From Desulfomicrobium sp. UBA5193 (GTDB lineage: Bacteria > Desulfobacterota > Desulfovibrionia > Desulfovibrionales > Desulfomicrobiaceae): a stretch of 64,000 nucleotides of DNA. Under the pieces are notes generated by a model. That model was not told the DNA's origin and searched no databases. It saw only the letters and a list, made by a program, of their open reading frames with translations. Below, one piece after another: positions 1-9,925 of the stretch. Within the stretch, counting starts at the first letter, position 1, and each line of letters begins with the position of its first letter. The position numbers and the translations under genes were made by a program. Location of the stretch: the NCBI GenBank assembly GCA_002412965.1, contig DHWB01000003.1, positions 712,322 through 776,321 on the forward strand, written 5' to 3'.

Positions 1-1240
1 GCCGACCAAACCTGTCGCTCCAGACGCGCCGACCAAACCCGTCGCTCCAGACACGCCGACCAAACCGGGTACACCTGACACGCCGACCAAGCCGGGTACT
101 CCGGACACGTCGACCAAGCCTGTTGCCCCGGATGCGCCGACCAAGCCTGGCACTCCGGATACGCCGGCCAAGCCCGGCACACCTGACGCGCCGACCAAAC
201 CTGTCGCTCCAGACACGCCGACCAAACCGGGCACTCCGGATACGTCGACCAAGCCTGTTGCCCCAGACACGCCGCCCAAACCGGGCACACCTGACACGCC
301 GCCCAAGCCAGTTAAGCCCGGAACTCCGGATGTGCCGGCCAAGCCGGGGACTCCGGATGTTCCCGGAACCGGAGCAAAAATTATCAACACGGTCGGCACG
401 ATCATGACCATCGCTGACATTGGCAACGCCTGCGAGACCATTGAGAAATACATTGCCGGTGAAATCAGCGGCAAGGAAGCGGCCGAAACCCTGGTTGATA
501 CGACCCTGACCCTGGGGCTGATCGGTGCTGGAAAGAAGGTGGCCACAAGCGCTCAAACCTACTCGGAAATGAACAAGGATATACGAAACGCCAACAAGAT
601 GAATGTCGTCAACTATTTTACGCAGTGGGAAATCCAGTTGCGCAAGGCCGGCATGTCCGCCGACGATGCAAGGAGAATGGTCGCCCAGGCCATGATCAGC
701 GGCGATGCCAGCCGGCTTGAGGCTGAAGCCAGCCGTCTGAGCGGGGAAGGCAAAGAATTCAGCGTGCCGAAACTGGTGATTGACAGGATTGAGTACAGCG
801 CGACCGACTACGGCAAGGAGGTCCTCGAACAGACGTGGGAAACCGGCAAAGGCATCGTTGTCGGAGGCTATACGGGCATCAAATATATAGTTCTTGCACC
901 TGCCCGCGTTGTCGAATCCTGGGCGCAGGGCGAACTGGCCGAGGCGGAATTGGAATACAAGAGTGCGGAGCAGGAGGCTTGGATGAAGGCCAAAATATTT
1001 CAGCGCCTGATCAAGTCCGGAGTATCGCCGCGCGATGCCCTGAAAGCCGTCAACGATTATTTCAGCGGCTCCGACATGAATACATTGCGCGACACGATGA
1101 GAAAACTGGCCGCCAAGCGGAAGGGATATTTGACCTCTCGGCATCAACAAACCGACTGGTACTGCACCAACCGGCCGGTCATAGATGCGCCGGTGACCCT
1201 GCCTCCGATCATTTCCACCGCCGAGGAGAAAAAACCATGA
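1..1240 (+). CDS. Pro-rich repeat protein with helical C-terminal domain (5' end outside window)
   Basis: The frame beginning at base 2 is open from the window edge to the TGA at 1238-1240, so the true start lies upstream. The first ~120 residues are tandem 8-10-residue units of the type PTKPGTPDT / PTKPVAPDT. This is a low-complexity, probably extended linker. The remaining ~285 residues form a helical domain with a Gly-rich hydrophobic stretch (TLGLIGAGKK) and a second hydrophobic segment (GGYTGIKYIVLAPA). Two helical parts contain SGVSPRDALKAVNDY-like and GMSADDARRMV sequences. Similar Gly-rich hydrophobic stretches occur in the 1335-residue protein at 15756-19763. The stop overlaps the next start (ATGA at 1237-1240), so the two are probably translationally coupled. 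I do not recognise the family. A linker plus a hydrophobic C-terminal domain is compatible with a surface or effector-like protein, but no function is assigned. Confidence 0.75.
   Translation, partial: PTKPVAPDAPTKPVAPDTPTKPGTPDTPTKPGTPDTSTKPVAPDAPTKPGTPDTPAKPGTPDAPTKPVAPDTPTKPGTPDTSTKPVAPDTPPKPGTPDTPPKPVKPGTPDVPAKPGTPDVPGTGAKIINTVGTIMTIADIGNACETIEKYIAGEISGKEAAETLVDTTLTLGLIGAGKKVATSAQTYSEMNKDIRNANKMNVVNYFTQWEIQLRKAGMSADDARRMVAQAMISGDASRLEAEASRLSGEGKEFSVPKLVIDRIEYSATDYGKEVLEQTWETGKGIVVGGYTGIKYIVLAPARVVESWAQGELAEAELEYKSAEQEAWMKAKIFQRLIKSGVSPRDALKAVNDYFSGSDMNTLRDTMRKLAAKRKGYLTSRHQQTDWYCTNRPVIDAPVTLPPIISTAEEKKP
2..370 (+). repeat. In-frame tandem repeat encoding PTKPxxPD units
   Basis: About a dozen degenerate 24-30-nt units encode alternating Thr-Lys-Pro and Pro-Asp(Thr/Ala) blocks. 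They are so alike that the other two forward frames also stay open. The array probably extends left of the window. Confidence 0.85.
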
Positions 1241-4200
1241 CCACTCCCGGACACAACACTGCAAAGAGTCGCAACATGCCGCAATCAGTCATTGCTGCCA
1301 GCGCCGGAGTTCAGTGTTTTCAGATGCTTGGAAACGTGGTCTCGGCCTTTTTTAACCGAATTGTGATACGTCGCGGCAACCTCTGTCTGCATCGTGAGCG
1401 TAATGCTGTTGCGGGAATTCGCCTCCGTGTGCTCCTGACGGTCTTTCTCCTGGTCTGGCCTTCCATTTCAACGGCTTTCGCCTCCGGCCCGCAGGTCGTG
1501 CACGTCACCGGGAACGGCAGTGAACCGCTGCCGGAGGTGACCGTGTATCTGGGTGGACGCCACGCGGCCACCGGTCCGGACGGGGTGGCGGTCTTTGATG
1601 GCCTGCCCGCCGGACGGCATGAGCTGCGCGTGCCCCATCCCGGATATGACCTGCTTGTCCGGCCGGTCGATGTGCCGGCCGGAGCGCGCCAGCCGTTGGA
1701 CGTGACCCTGAAGCCGTCCGAGGTCGCGCCGTGGATCGGACGGGTGGTGGTCGACGGATTGGATCAGCCCGTGGCCGGGGCCGTTGCGCGTCTGACACCG
1801 GTCGCGGTCAACGCAACCCTGACCGGTCCGGTCAGCCTGGTCAGCGACTGGAACGGTTTTGTGTTTGCGTCGGATCTGGCCGTGGGGCGGTATGATCTGG
1901 AGATCAGCCTGCCGGGATATGATCCTCTGCGCCGGGAGATCCAGGTCCAGCCCGGCAGGATCATGGCCGATCCCAAGGTCGACGGTCTGCCTCTGGACCT
2001 CTGCCGGACCTGGGGCAACGAATGCGGCGCGCCAGCCGCAGACGCGTGGTGCCAGGCCAATGGTTTTCTGATGTCAGCGGGTCATGAGGTCGGCCACGAT
2101 ACGCCGCCGACCAAGGTCATCGGCACTGGAGAAAAATGCGAGGATCCGAGCTGCGACCGGATTGTTTCCGTGACCTGCGCGGGCCGGACCGCGGACAGTC
2201 TTTTCCGTCTGCGGCGGCAATCAAAGCCGGCCAAGGTCACCGTTCATGTCCAGGACAGTCAGGGTCGTCCCGTGCCCAAGGCCCAGGTCATCCTGGCCGA
2301 AGTCTGGCCGGACGGAGTGGTCGGCAACGGCACGACCGACGCCAGGGGCGTGATTGTTTTTGACAAGATCGGCGTAGGCCAGATCAACCGTCCTGATGCA
2401 GACGGCCGTCTAACGGTCTGTCGCCGGACCCTGACCGTGCGGGCTGAACAGGACGGGTTTGTTCCCACCTCAGCCAGGGTGCTGCTGGAAAAGGATCAGG
2501 TCGAGGCGCGGCTGACCCTGTCCGCGCAAGCCGGGGTGCGCCTGCAGAAGCCTGATCCGACCGAGCCCGCGACCCTCACTCCGGGCGTGCCCGTGACGTT
2601 GGCCATCGCAACGGTCGGGCAACGTTACCGCTTCCGCCTGTCTCTGCCGGAGCCGGCCCTGCTGCGTCTGGCCGTGGCCGAAGGCGCGCCCATCGAAACC
2701 CTTCTGCGCCTGCTTGATCTTCAGGGCCAGCTCATTCAGGAGCTCGGGGCGCATCTCGAACAGCCTAACGGTTTTGACACGGCCCTGTCTGCCGGAACCT
2801 ATTTTGTTGAGCTCCTTGAATGGGGCGAAAACGGCGCTTCGCCCGATCCCCTGACCCTGACGGCCTCTGTCGATGCGGGGATCGATCCCCTGGAGCCCAA
2901 CGACAGTGACGATGCGGCCTCCCTGCTGCGATCCGGCGAACTCATGGCCGGCCGGATCTGGGCCAGGGGGGACCGGGACGTGTACCGGATCGAGATCGAA
3001 CGTCCGGGTTTTCTGCGTGTCCATGGTCAGGGGCATCCCATGGAACGCCATGTCCTGATCCGCAATGTCGAAGGAAATCTGCTTGGCGAGGTCGGCGCTC
3101 ATGCCAACAATCCGATCGATCTTAGTGTTCAGATTCAGCCGGGCCGGCATTTCGTCGAGGTCCGGGAATGGGGGGAGAATGGCGAGTCCCTGACGCCGTA
3201 CCGCATGCAGGTCGATGTGCTGCCCGATGACGGGGTCGATGATCCTCTCCCGGCGGCGGGTCAGATGAGCGCTGTGCGGGAACTCAAACTCAGCGCCCAG
3301 ACTGGCGCGACCTTGCTGCCGGTCGGAGACCTGGACGTCTACCGGATTACGCTTCCAGGCGCGGGCCGGCTCCATGTCCAGAGTCGTGGAAGGATGGAGC
3401 GGCACATGCAGCTTTTCGGGCCGGACGGAGCCATGCTGACGGAGCACGGCAGCCATGCGGGGAATCCGGGCAAGCTGGAATGGTACGTGGCAGGGCCGGG
3501 TACATACTTTGTTGCCCTGCGAGAATGGGGTGACAACGGCTGGTCCACAGACGCCTGCGCCTTGTCCAGCTGGTTCGAACCGGCGGATATGCTCGATTTC
3601 TTCACCCGCAACGATGACTCGGCCAGGGCAGTGCCCTTGACTTCGGGCGAAATCGTTCACGGCAGCTACATGCCACTGGGCGACAAGGACGTTTTCGTCG
3701 TGGATGTCGATTTTTCCGGGTACCTGCGCGTCGCGGCGCAATCACCCCTGGAGACCCATCTGCGCGTTCTCGATGCGGCCGGTTCCTTGATCGTTGAACA
3801 GGGCGTCCATGCCGGGCAGACTGCCAATCTGTATCCGCCCGTACAGGCCGGGAAATATTACGTCATGATCGGGGAGTGGGGAGACAATTCCGCCTCGGCT
3901 CTGCCGTACACCCTCTCCGTGCATCTAGACCGGGCCGAACCGGGCGAGACCGTGCCCTTGGCCGAAGACCCGCCGCGCCCCCTGAAGGACGGGGAGGCCC
4001 AGTCTTTCAGCATTGACCATGCGGGCGACCGGGACCGTTTTTTGTTCGATATGCCCCATGCCGGGGATCTCACCGTCAGTGTGGTTTCTCCTCTGGAAAC
4101 ATTGATCAGGATTTACGACCATGAACGCGGCGCGTTGCTTCGGGAAGTTGGCGTGCATGCGCCGACCCGTTTCAAGGAGGTGCTGTCCGTGCCCGGCGTT

Positions 4201-7200
4201 GCCACTTTACGCCTGGAATTGAGCGAGTGGGGGGAGAACGGCGCCAGCCTGGAGCCAGGTTTTGTGATGGTCGACACCAAGGGCCGAGGAGTGGAGGCGG
4301 ACAAGGTGGTGGCCAAGATCGATCCCGCTTCACCCAGGCGGGTCACGTTGCTCCGTGAACGTCTGGCCTACGCGGACCCGCCGAAGGAATGCTCGGTGGA
4401 ACTGGGCGGGGATGGCCGAGGCACAGTGCCGTTGAGAGGCGACGCTCCGGCCCAGGGCGAGTTCCCGGCCCAGGGCGTCTACAAGGTTCAAGCGGTATGC
4501 ACCGGGTCGGCCGGCCAGAAATCGCGTCAGTTCTTCTGGGTTCAGGCCGTGGGCCAGCAGGACCGGGCCGGCATCCTTGTCACCATGAACAATCTCTCCG
4601 AGAACCAGACCGTGGAGACGCCGTTCACACCCCAGGCCCAGGTTGTCAGCTTTGACGGCACGGCCATCCGCCGGGTGGATTTCTCTCTGGATGGCAAGCC
4701 CCTGGATGCGGACTTCCAGACGCCTTATGAGGCCCCTCTCAATTGGTCCGTCCTGACAGCGGGCAAGCACGTGCTGACCGTGTCCGCCGTGGATGACGCC
4801 GGGACAAAGGCCAAACTGGAACGGACCTTTACCTTGTCCGAATATTTTGAGCTCAACCCGCCCGGCGGAACGACCCTTACGGGAGAACACGTCGCCGTCA
4901 GTTGGCAGGCCCCGATGTTTGGCCCCTCCGTGGTGCGCTACCGCCCGCAGGGGGGCGGCGACACGACCTGGAAAGAGGTCACCGGCGAGTCCTCCCGGCG
5001 CAAAACGGTGCGGTTGCCTGGACTTGAAACCGGGGTGACCTATGAATTCCAGCCCTTGGGCGGTAGCCAGCCCGGCCCCTTGCGCACCGTGACCCGGGTG
5101 AAAGGCCTGGCCTTTGGCCGGCCCCAGTATGCCGCCAACATCCAGCGCGACTACGATCAGCGGGTCGGGATCAGCGTGCGCAATAACGGCGAAAGCCAGC
5201 TCCTGGTCCGCCTGGAAAGCGGCCAGCCGGCCGACTCGAACATGCTGGCCAGCTTTGTCGGAGCGGGTTCAGAGGATAAGCCTTTTGCCCTGGCTCCGGG
5301 GGAGGAGCGCGAGTTTCAGTTCGCCCTGAGTGCCCAGAACGTGAACACCGCCGAACACCGAATTCCCATCCGCATTGTCTCGGATTCAGGGTTGTCGGAT
5401 GAGAGCGAGATTCTGGTGAATGTGCGCCTGCCCCATGTCGAGATGCAGTGGACCGAGATCGGGCCTTCTGCCGGAAACATGGGCCGTGTTCTGCGCCTGA
5501 CCAACCTGGGCGATGCCATCACCGACCTCTCCGTGACCCCGGCGGACTCCAACGCCGTGGTCTTGTCGCCCACCGTGCGTCATGGTCTGTTTCCGCGAGG
5601 CGCGACCATGGATTTTATAGTAACTCCCAGGTATTATGGCGGCTTCAAGGGGGTGAAAACCCGGATTCAGGCTTTTGGTCTGAAAAAAAGCTTCGACCAT
5701 CCTTTCGAGATCCAGCTTGCTCCGGGCGAATCCATGCACAAGGTCTGGCTGGTCCCGGGTCTTGATCCCCAAAGCCCCCAGGCCAGGGACATGGAAATGT
5801 CCGTTCAGGCCGGTGGAGACAAGGCTCGGGCCGTCGATCTCGACCGCCTGGATTGGTCAGCGGCAGCGGCGTCGGACACCACGGGCTCCATGGGGCCCGA
5901 TCGCCTGGTGCTGCAGGCCGACGATATCGAGTGGGTCGGCACGGACGGCGATGGGGACGGCAAGGTCGATCACGTTTTTGCCGACGTGGGCCGCGACGGA
6001 GTGAGCGAGTTTGCGGCCCTGAGGGTAGAGGACGGCTGGCGGCAGACCAATGTGGTGGAGGCCTGGCTGGAGATGAGCTTTGCCTTGCGCGGCAGCCGGG
6101 ACAGCTACAAGACCCACGACGTGGAAGTCCTGTTGAACGGCGTGGCACTGGGCCTGCTCAAGGACATGTTGCCGGAAGGCAATTTCAGCTTTCGCATTCC
6201 GCCCGGTGCTCTGCGTTTCGACAGTTCCGGCCTGCCCGGTGACAACCGGGTCGGCCTGCGCACCACCCATCTGCGGGGGGGGCATTACGCGGTCAACAGC
6301 GACTTCCGCTTCAAGTTCCGGCTGACAGCCACTCCGGTCTGGACCGCGGCGACGTCCCTGGACGAGGCCCGTGAAAAGGCCGTGGCCCTCAGCGGCGTGT
6401 CCCTGACCGCCCCGGACTTGAGCCTGTCCGCTTCCCAGTTGGCCATTGCCGGACCTGAAACCCCGAACGCGGGTGACCAGATGCGCGTCGATTTCCCCAT
6501 CAGCAATTTCGGCGCAACGGCGGCCGGAAATGTGGTCGTGGCCCTGCAGCGTATCCTCCCCGGCGGGAGCCGCGAGGAAGTCGGGCGGGCAGTAATCGAG
6601 GCTGTGGATGTGGACCAGCCCGCCAGCGGCTCCGTTACCTGGAAGATACGTGGCGGGATGAACAATCTCGCCCTGGTTGCGGACCCGGACAGGGCTCTGG
6701 ACGATCCTGACCTGGCCAACAATGAAGCCCTCTTCATGCTGACCGCCGCGGGTGACGACACACCTCCGGTTCTGCGCATCGCGCAGCCGACCAAGGGTGC
6801 GGTCTTGCAGAGCACTGTGGTCATGCTCGAAATTCACGCCGATGACGATGCCGGACCCGTGACCCCACAGGTCTCCATTGATCGCGGGCTGTGGCAGGAA
6901 CTCCCGGCTACCAAGGGTGGAGCCACCGTGCCGCTGCTCCTGCAACCTGGCCGTCACACGGTTGAGGTCCGGGTGGCTGATGCCTCAGGCAACGAGGCGT
7001 CCCAGTCCGTGGATCTGACCGTGGAACGGGACTTGCCCACAGCCAAGCTGAATGCCCCGGCTGGCAACGCCACGGTTGTCGGCGGGATCGTGACCGTGGA
7101 TGTGGCCGTGCCCTCGGATGTGGGGCTGGTCGCGGCCCGGGCCGCCGGCGGTCCCTGGCACAAGGGCAGTCTGCTGGGCGACAGTGCCCGGATTGAGCTG

Positions 7201-7617
7201 CCGCTTCGTTTCGGTCCCCAGACCCTGGAGGTCATGGTCGCGGACCGCCATGGTGCGGTGCGCATGCTGGGTGCACAGGTCACGCGCACGACTCAGCCCA
7301 AAGCCGGGGACCTCCTCTCCGGTCCTGCCGCATCGGATCAGGGGCTGCTCTGGCCCGATGGGCATGCCTCCCTGGAGATTGATTTGTTCCGTTCGCAAAA
7401 CGGCGTGTTGCGTCGTCTGGCCCTGGATCCTGAAAACGAGGCCATGCGTCTGTGGGAAGAGGCTCGTCGCCGGCAGGCCCAGGGCGATTATGCCGGCGCC
7501 CTGACCATGTACCGCGACAGCCTCATGCTCAAGCCCGATCCCCAGACCGGCGAGCGTATCCGCAAGCTCGAAGTCTATCTGGGGATCAAGCGCATGGGAA
7601 AGGGTGCTGTGCAGTAG
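1237..7617 (+). CDS. Giant exported multidomain protein with five PPC-like tandem repeats, Ig/CARDB-like domains and TPR-like tail
   Basis: A 2126-residue protein. I chose the ATG at 1237 because it overlaps the upstream stop and has GAGGAG eight bases ahead. The frame is open further upstream, but that part overlaps the previous gene. An unusually long N-region (~65 residues) precedes a hydrophobic signal segment (VLLTVFLLVWPSISTAFA). Next come two carboxypeptidase-regulatory-like beta domains (HELRVPHPGYD, YDLEISLPGYD), a Cys-containing segment and another such domain. Five tandem ~117-residue pre-peptidase (PPC)-like repeats follow, each ending in EWG(E/D)N. Ig/fibronectin-like parts and a CARDB-like domain (PDLANNEA) precede two more beta domains. 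The last ~55 residues form one TPR-like hairpin (QGDYAGALTMYRDSL). The family as a whole is unrecognised. The composition suggests a periplasmic or surface scaffold. It is the second gene of a seven-gene rightward run. Confidence 0.85.
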   Translation: MTTPGHNTAKSRNMPQSVIAASAGVQCFQMLGNVVSAFFNRIVIRRGNLCLHRERNAVAGIRLRVLLTVFLLVWPSISTAFASGPQVVHVTGNGSEPLPEVTVYLGGRHAATGPDGVAVFDGLPAGRHELRVPHPGYDLLVRPVDVPAGARQPLDVTLKPSEVAPWIGRVVVDGLDQPVAGAVARLTPVAVNATLTGPVSLVSDWNGFVFASDLAVGRYDLEISLPGYDPLRREIQVQPGRIMADPKVDGLPLDLCRTWGNECGAPAADAWCQANGFLMSAGHEVGHDTPPTKVIGTGEKCEDPSCDRIVSVTCAGRTADSLFRLRRQSKPAKVTVHVQDSQGRPVPKAQVILAEVWPDGVVGNGTTDARGVIVFDKIGVGQINRPDADGRLTVCRRTLTVRAEQDGFVPTSARVLLEKDQVEARLTLSAQAGVRLQKPDPTEPATLTPGVPVTLAIATVGQRYRFRLSLPEPALLRLAVAEGAPIETLLRLLDLQGQLIQELGAHLEQPNGFDTALSAGTYFVELLEWGENGASPDPLTLTASVDAGIDPLEPNDSDDAASLLRSGELMAGRIWARGDRDVYRIEIERPGFLRVHGQGHPMERHVLIRNVEGNLLGEVGAHANNPIDLSVQIQPGRHFVEVREWGENGESLTPYRMQVDVLPDDGVDDPLPAAGQMSAVRELKLSAQTGATLLPVGDLDVYRITLPGAGRLHVQSRGRMERHMQLFGPDGAMLTEHGSHAGNPGKLEWYVAGPGTYFVALREWGDNGWSTDACALSSWFEPADMLDFFTRNDDSARAVPLTSGEIVHGSYMPLGDKDVFVVDVDFSGYLRVAAQSPLETHLRVLDAAGSLIVEQGVHAGQTANLYPPVQAGKYYVMIGEWGDNSASALPYTLSVHLDRAEPGETVPLAEDPPRPLKDGEAQSFSIDHAGDRDRFLFDMPHAGDLTVSVVSPLETLIRIYDHERGALLREVGVHAPTRFKEVLSVPGVATLRLELSEWGENGASLEPGFVMVDTKGRGVEADKVVAKIDPASPRRVTLLRERLAYADPPKECSVELGGDGRGTVPLRGDAPAQGEFPAQGVYKVQAVCTGSAGQKSRQFFWVQAVGQQDRAGILVTMNNLSENQTVETPFTPQAQVVSFDGTAIRRVDFSLDGKPLDADFQTPYEAPLNWSVLTAGKHVLTVSAVDDAGTKAKLERTFTLSEYFELNPPGGTTLTGEHVAVSWQAPMFGPSVVRYRPQGGGDTTWKEVTGESSRRKTVRLPGLETGVTYEFQPLGGSQPGPLRTVTRVKGLAFGRPQYAANIQRDYDQRVGISVRNNGESQLLVRLESGQPADSNMLASFVGAGSEDKPFALAPGEEREFQFALSAQNVNTAEHRIPIRIVSDSGLSDESEILVNVRLPHVEMQWTEIGPSAGNMGRVLRLTNLGDAITDLSVTPADSNAVVLSPTVRHGLFPRGATMDFIVTPRYYGGFKGVKTRIQAFGLKKSFDHPFEIQLAPGESMHKVWLVPGLDPQSPQARDMEMSVQAGGDKARAVDLDRLDWSAAAASDTTGSMGPDRLVLQADDIEWVGTDGDGDGKVDHVFADVGRDGVSEFAALRVEDGWRQTNVVEAWLEMSFALRGSRDSYKTHDVEVLLNGVALGLLKDMLPEGNFSFRIPPGALRFDSSGLPGDNRVGLRTTHLRGGHYAVNSDFRFKFRLTATPVWTAATSLDEAREKAVALSGVSLTAPDLSLSASQLAIAGPETPNAGDQMRVDFPISNFGATAAGNVVVALQRILPGGSREEVGRAVIEAVDVDQPASGSVTWKIRGGMNNLALVADPDRALDDPDLANNEALFMLTAAGDDTPPVLRIAQPTKGAVLQSTVVMLEIHADDDAGPVTPQVSIDRGLWQELPATKGGATVPLLLQPGRHTVEVRVADASGNEASQSVDLTVERDLPTAKLNAPAGNATVVGGIVTVDVAVPSDVGLVAARAAGGPWHKGSLLGDSARIELPLRFGPQTLEVMVADRHGAVRMLGAQVTRTTQPKAGDLLSGPAASDQGLLWPDGHASLEIDLFRSQNGVLRRLALDPENEAMRLWEEARRRQAQGDYAGALTMYRDSLMLKPDPQTGERIRKLEVYLGIKRMGKGAVQ
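2563..4272 (+). repeat. Five tandem ~117-codon repeats inside the giant protein gene
   Basis: The EWG(E/D)N signature recurs with its glutamate codon at 2818, 3166, 3523, 3874 and 4225. The spacings are 116, 119, 117 and 117 codons. Each unit also carries a D(V/R)(Y/F) core and a GAH/GVH turn, typical of PPC-like beta-sandwich repeats. Nucleotide divergence between units is large, so this is an old protein repeat rather than recent DNA duplication. Confidence 0.8.
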
Positions 7618-7813
7618 CCTTTTCTCGATTCGCCAAGAGGCCGAAACATGCTCCAGAACACTGAGGATGGCGATGATATTACGAAGCGACCGTGTTCACA
7701 TATTCCCCGTGACCCGCGTCGGTGCGGCCGAAGTCCGACGGGATTTTAAATGGAGCGTCGGGATTTGCTTTCGTCACGAGAATGGAGGGCCAGTCCCGCC
7801 CAAGGATGGATTT

Positions 7814-9853
7814 ATGATGATTAAGGCTTTACGCACCCTGCTTGCCCTTGGCTGGCTGTGCGCCGCCATGCTGACGGGGCACGATGTCCTGGCGGCCGCC
7901 CGCATCGATGCGCCGCCCATCATGCAGCTTGTGTCCCTGCCTGACGGGGAAATATTGGCCCTGACCACGGAAAAGGGCGGCCTGTACATGAGCGAGGCCG
8001 GAGGCCGGAAATGGAAGCGCGTTTCTCACGTGCCCGATGTTTTCATTCATCACGTCGCGGTCCTTCCAGATGGGAGCATCCATCTGGCCACCGCAGACGG
8101 GCTGCTCCGGCTTAAGGATCATGGCGGGGGCTGGGAGCAGGTGCTGCAGGGGTCCATGGCCAGCATGCACGTGAGTCCGGATGGCTCGGGCGTGCTGCTC
8201 AAGGCCTGGGGCAAGGGCGTGTTAGCGCAGCCGGCAGTCGAACTGAACCCGGACACCGTACGCCGGGTCGCGGAGGCAGCCGGCCGCAAGCAGGCTCTGC
8301 AGGCGCAGGAAGGGGAGCTTTTGCGCAGGATGGGGGAAAAAAGCGATGGCGCCAATGCGACCGTGGACGAACTGCGGGAAAGAGCGCGCGCCTATGGTCA
8401 GTGGCAGGAACTGCAGGGACAGATCCAGGTGGCCGAGGGAGACATGCGGCAGCCCTTCCCGTCCACTCCAGGCGGGCTCGCGGACATGCCGGTCACGTCC
8501 GCGTCCATGGCACCCGACGGATCATGGCTGGCGGGAACCTTTGGCTTCGGCATCCATCGCTTCCGCGCCGCCGGGGGCACGTGGGAGCCTTTTTCTCCAG
8601 GTCTTGCCTCGAGGTGGGTTTTGACCATGGCGACCGCCCCCTGGGGGACCGTGTACGCCGGGACCTATGGGGCCGGCATTTTTGCCCTGCATCCCGGAAA
8701 GAGCGCCTGGGAACAGGCCCATCCGGCATTTTCCGGATCCACCGTGCAGGACATGGCCTTTGGCGCGGCAGGGCAGTGCGTGGCTGCCACGCGTGGGCAT
8801 GGGCTGATCGTGTCCTTCGACCAGGGCAGAACCTGGTCAGGGATGATCGACGTCCTGCCGGGCATAAGCGTGCAGAGCGTCGCCGTGGGCCGGGACGGGT
8901 CCCTGTGGGCCGGAACCTGGGACAAGGGGCTCTATGTCTCCACCGACATGGGCGCTTCGTGGGACTACCGGCCCTTTGCGGACGAATTTCATGTGGCCGA
9001 CCTCGCCTTTGCGGCGGACGGAATGGGGTATGCGGTCCTGGCCGGGCATGGCCTTTTCCGGACGCTCGACCACGGCAGGCAGTGGATCAGGCTGAAGATG
9101 CCCGTGCGTCCGTCCAAAGAGCTGCGGCTGGCAGTCGATGCGGAGCGGCTCTTTCTCGGTTCTCCCGTCGATGGGCTTTGGGTGTCGACGGACAGGGGCG
9201 AGTCATGGGTCAGGGACATGCGGGGCTTGACCGAAAAGGGCGTGCTCGACGTGGCGCTGACTGCCGGTGGGGCTCTTCTGGCCATACCGTCGGAAGCATC
9301 GGGACTGTTCGAGCGTTCCGCCACGGGGGAGTGGCGTCTGCTGCCCATGGCTGGCGAGGAAGGCCTGGACTACAGCGTCTGGGACATGATCTTCCTGCCG
9401 GATGGCCGGGCAGTGGCTTTCGGGCATCAGGATCTGCTCCTGTCCGGCGACGGGGGGCGAACATGGGAGCGAAAGCGCTTCGGACAGCCATTCACGTCTC
9501 TGGCCGTGGACTCCCAGGGGGCAATCCACACCCAGCGTCTTTTGAGCGCGTTCACGCTGCATCCAGGCTCCGCAACGTGGGAAGAGACATCGGAGATGCC
9601 CCTTGACGCCTATGTCTTTTTTCATCCTGCGGGGCCGGACGTCTGGGTCGGGGCGCGGCAGGACAGCGGGGTGGATGTTCTCGCCGTCCAGGGCGCGAAC
9701 GCGGAGGTTACACAGAGCGGTCTTGCGGACAAGAGAGTCGTCGCCCTGGGAGTCGCGGGGGATGGAGCCATCTTCGCCGGGCTTGGCGAGGGCCTCATGG
9801 TCTCGCGGGACGGCGGTAGGACGTGGCAAAGCGTGGCGGTGCTGGGTGAGTGA
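7814..9853 (+). CDS. Exported BNR/YCF48-like beta-propeller protein
   Basis: A 679-residue protein. The start at 7814 is supported by AAGGA seven bases upstream and by a signal peptide beginning there (MMIKALRTLLALGWLCAAML...DVLAA). The frame is open upstream to 7604, but that stretch has no signal sequence. At least eight propeller blades carry the Asp-box-like motif (D.G..W): GGRKWKR, GRTWSGM, GASWDYR, GRQWIRL, GESWVRD, GRTWERK and GRTWQSV. A helical, charged insertion interrupts the propeller at about residues 150-212. Asp-box propellers occur in sialidases, photosystem assembly factors and many extracellular binding proteins. No sialidase catalytic set is evident, so a binding or scaffold role in the periplasm or on the surface is more likely. 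It lies 196 bp after the giant gene and 72 bp before the membrane-protein gene. Confidence 0.85.
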   Translation: MMIKALRTLLALGWLCAAMLTGHDVLAAARIDAPPIMQLVSLPDGEILALTTEKGGLYMSEAGGRKWKRVSHVPDVFIHHVAVLPDGSIHLATADGLLRLKDHGGGWEQVLQGSMASMHVSPDGSGVLLKAWGKGVLAQPAVELNPDTVRRVAEAAGRKQALQAQEGELLRRMGEKSDGANATVDELRERARAYGQWQELQGQIQVAEGDMRQPFPSTPGGLADMPVTSASMAPDGSWLAGTFGFGIHRFRAAGGTWEPFSPGLASRWVLTMATAPWGTVYAGTYGAGIFALHPGKSAWEQAHPAFSGSTVQDMAFGAAGQCVAATRGHGLIVSFDQGRTWSGMIDVLPGISVQSVAVGRDGSLWAGTWDKGLYVSTDMGASWDYRPFADEFHVADLAFAADGMGYAVLAGHGLFRTLDHGRQWIRLKMPVRPSKELRLAVDAERLFLGSPVDGLWVSTDRGESWVRDMRGLTEKGVLDVALTAGGALLAIPSEASGLFERSATGEWRLLPMAGEEGLDYSVWDMIFLPDGRAVAFGHQDLLLSGDGGRTWERKRFGQPFTSLAVDSQGAIHTQRLLSAFTLHPGSATWEETSEMPLDAYVFFHPAGPDVWVGARQDSGVDVLAVQGANAEVTQSGLADKRVVALGVAGDGAIFAGLGEGLMVSRDGGRTWQSVAVLGE

Positions 9854-9925
9854 AAATAGTGACCAATTCGATTGTCCTTTGACCGGACGGCAGGTCCCGG
9901 CCCCAGGACCGGCAGGGAGGAGAGC

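Noticed and set aside
1..370. CRISPR-like repeat array
   Set aside because: Repeat units are contiguous, degenerate and in frame, without unique spacers; it is a protein-coding repeat.
123..407. 94-codon forward ORF rich in Arg/Pro repeats
   Set aside because: Alternative frame of the in-frame Pro-rich repeat array; the periodicity keeps all forward frames open.
2470..3741. 423-codon open frame on the minus strand
   Set aside because: Mirrors the PPC-like repeats of the gene on the other strand; no start signal and no domain.
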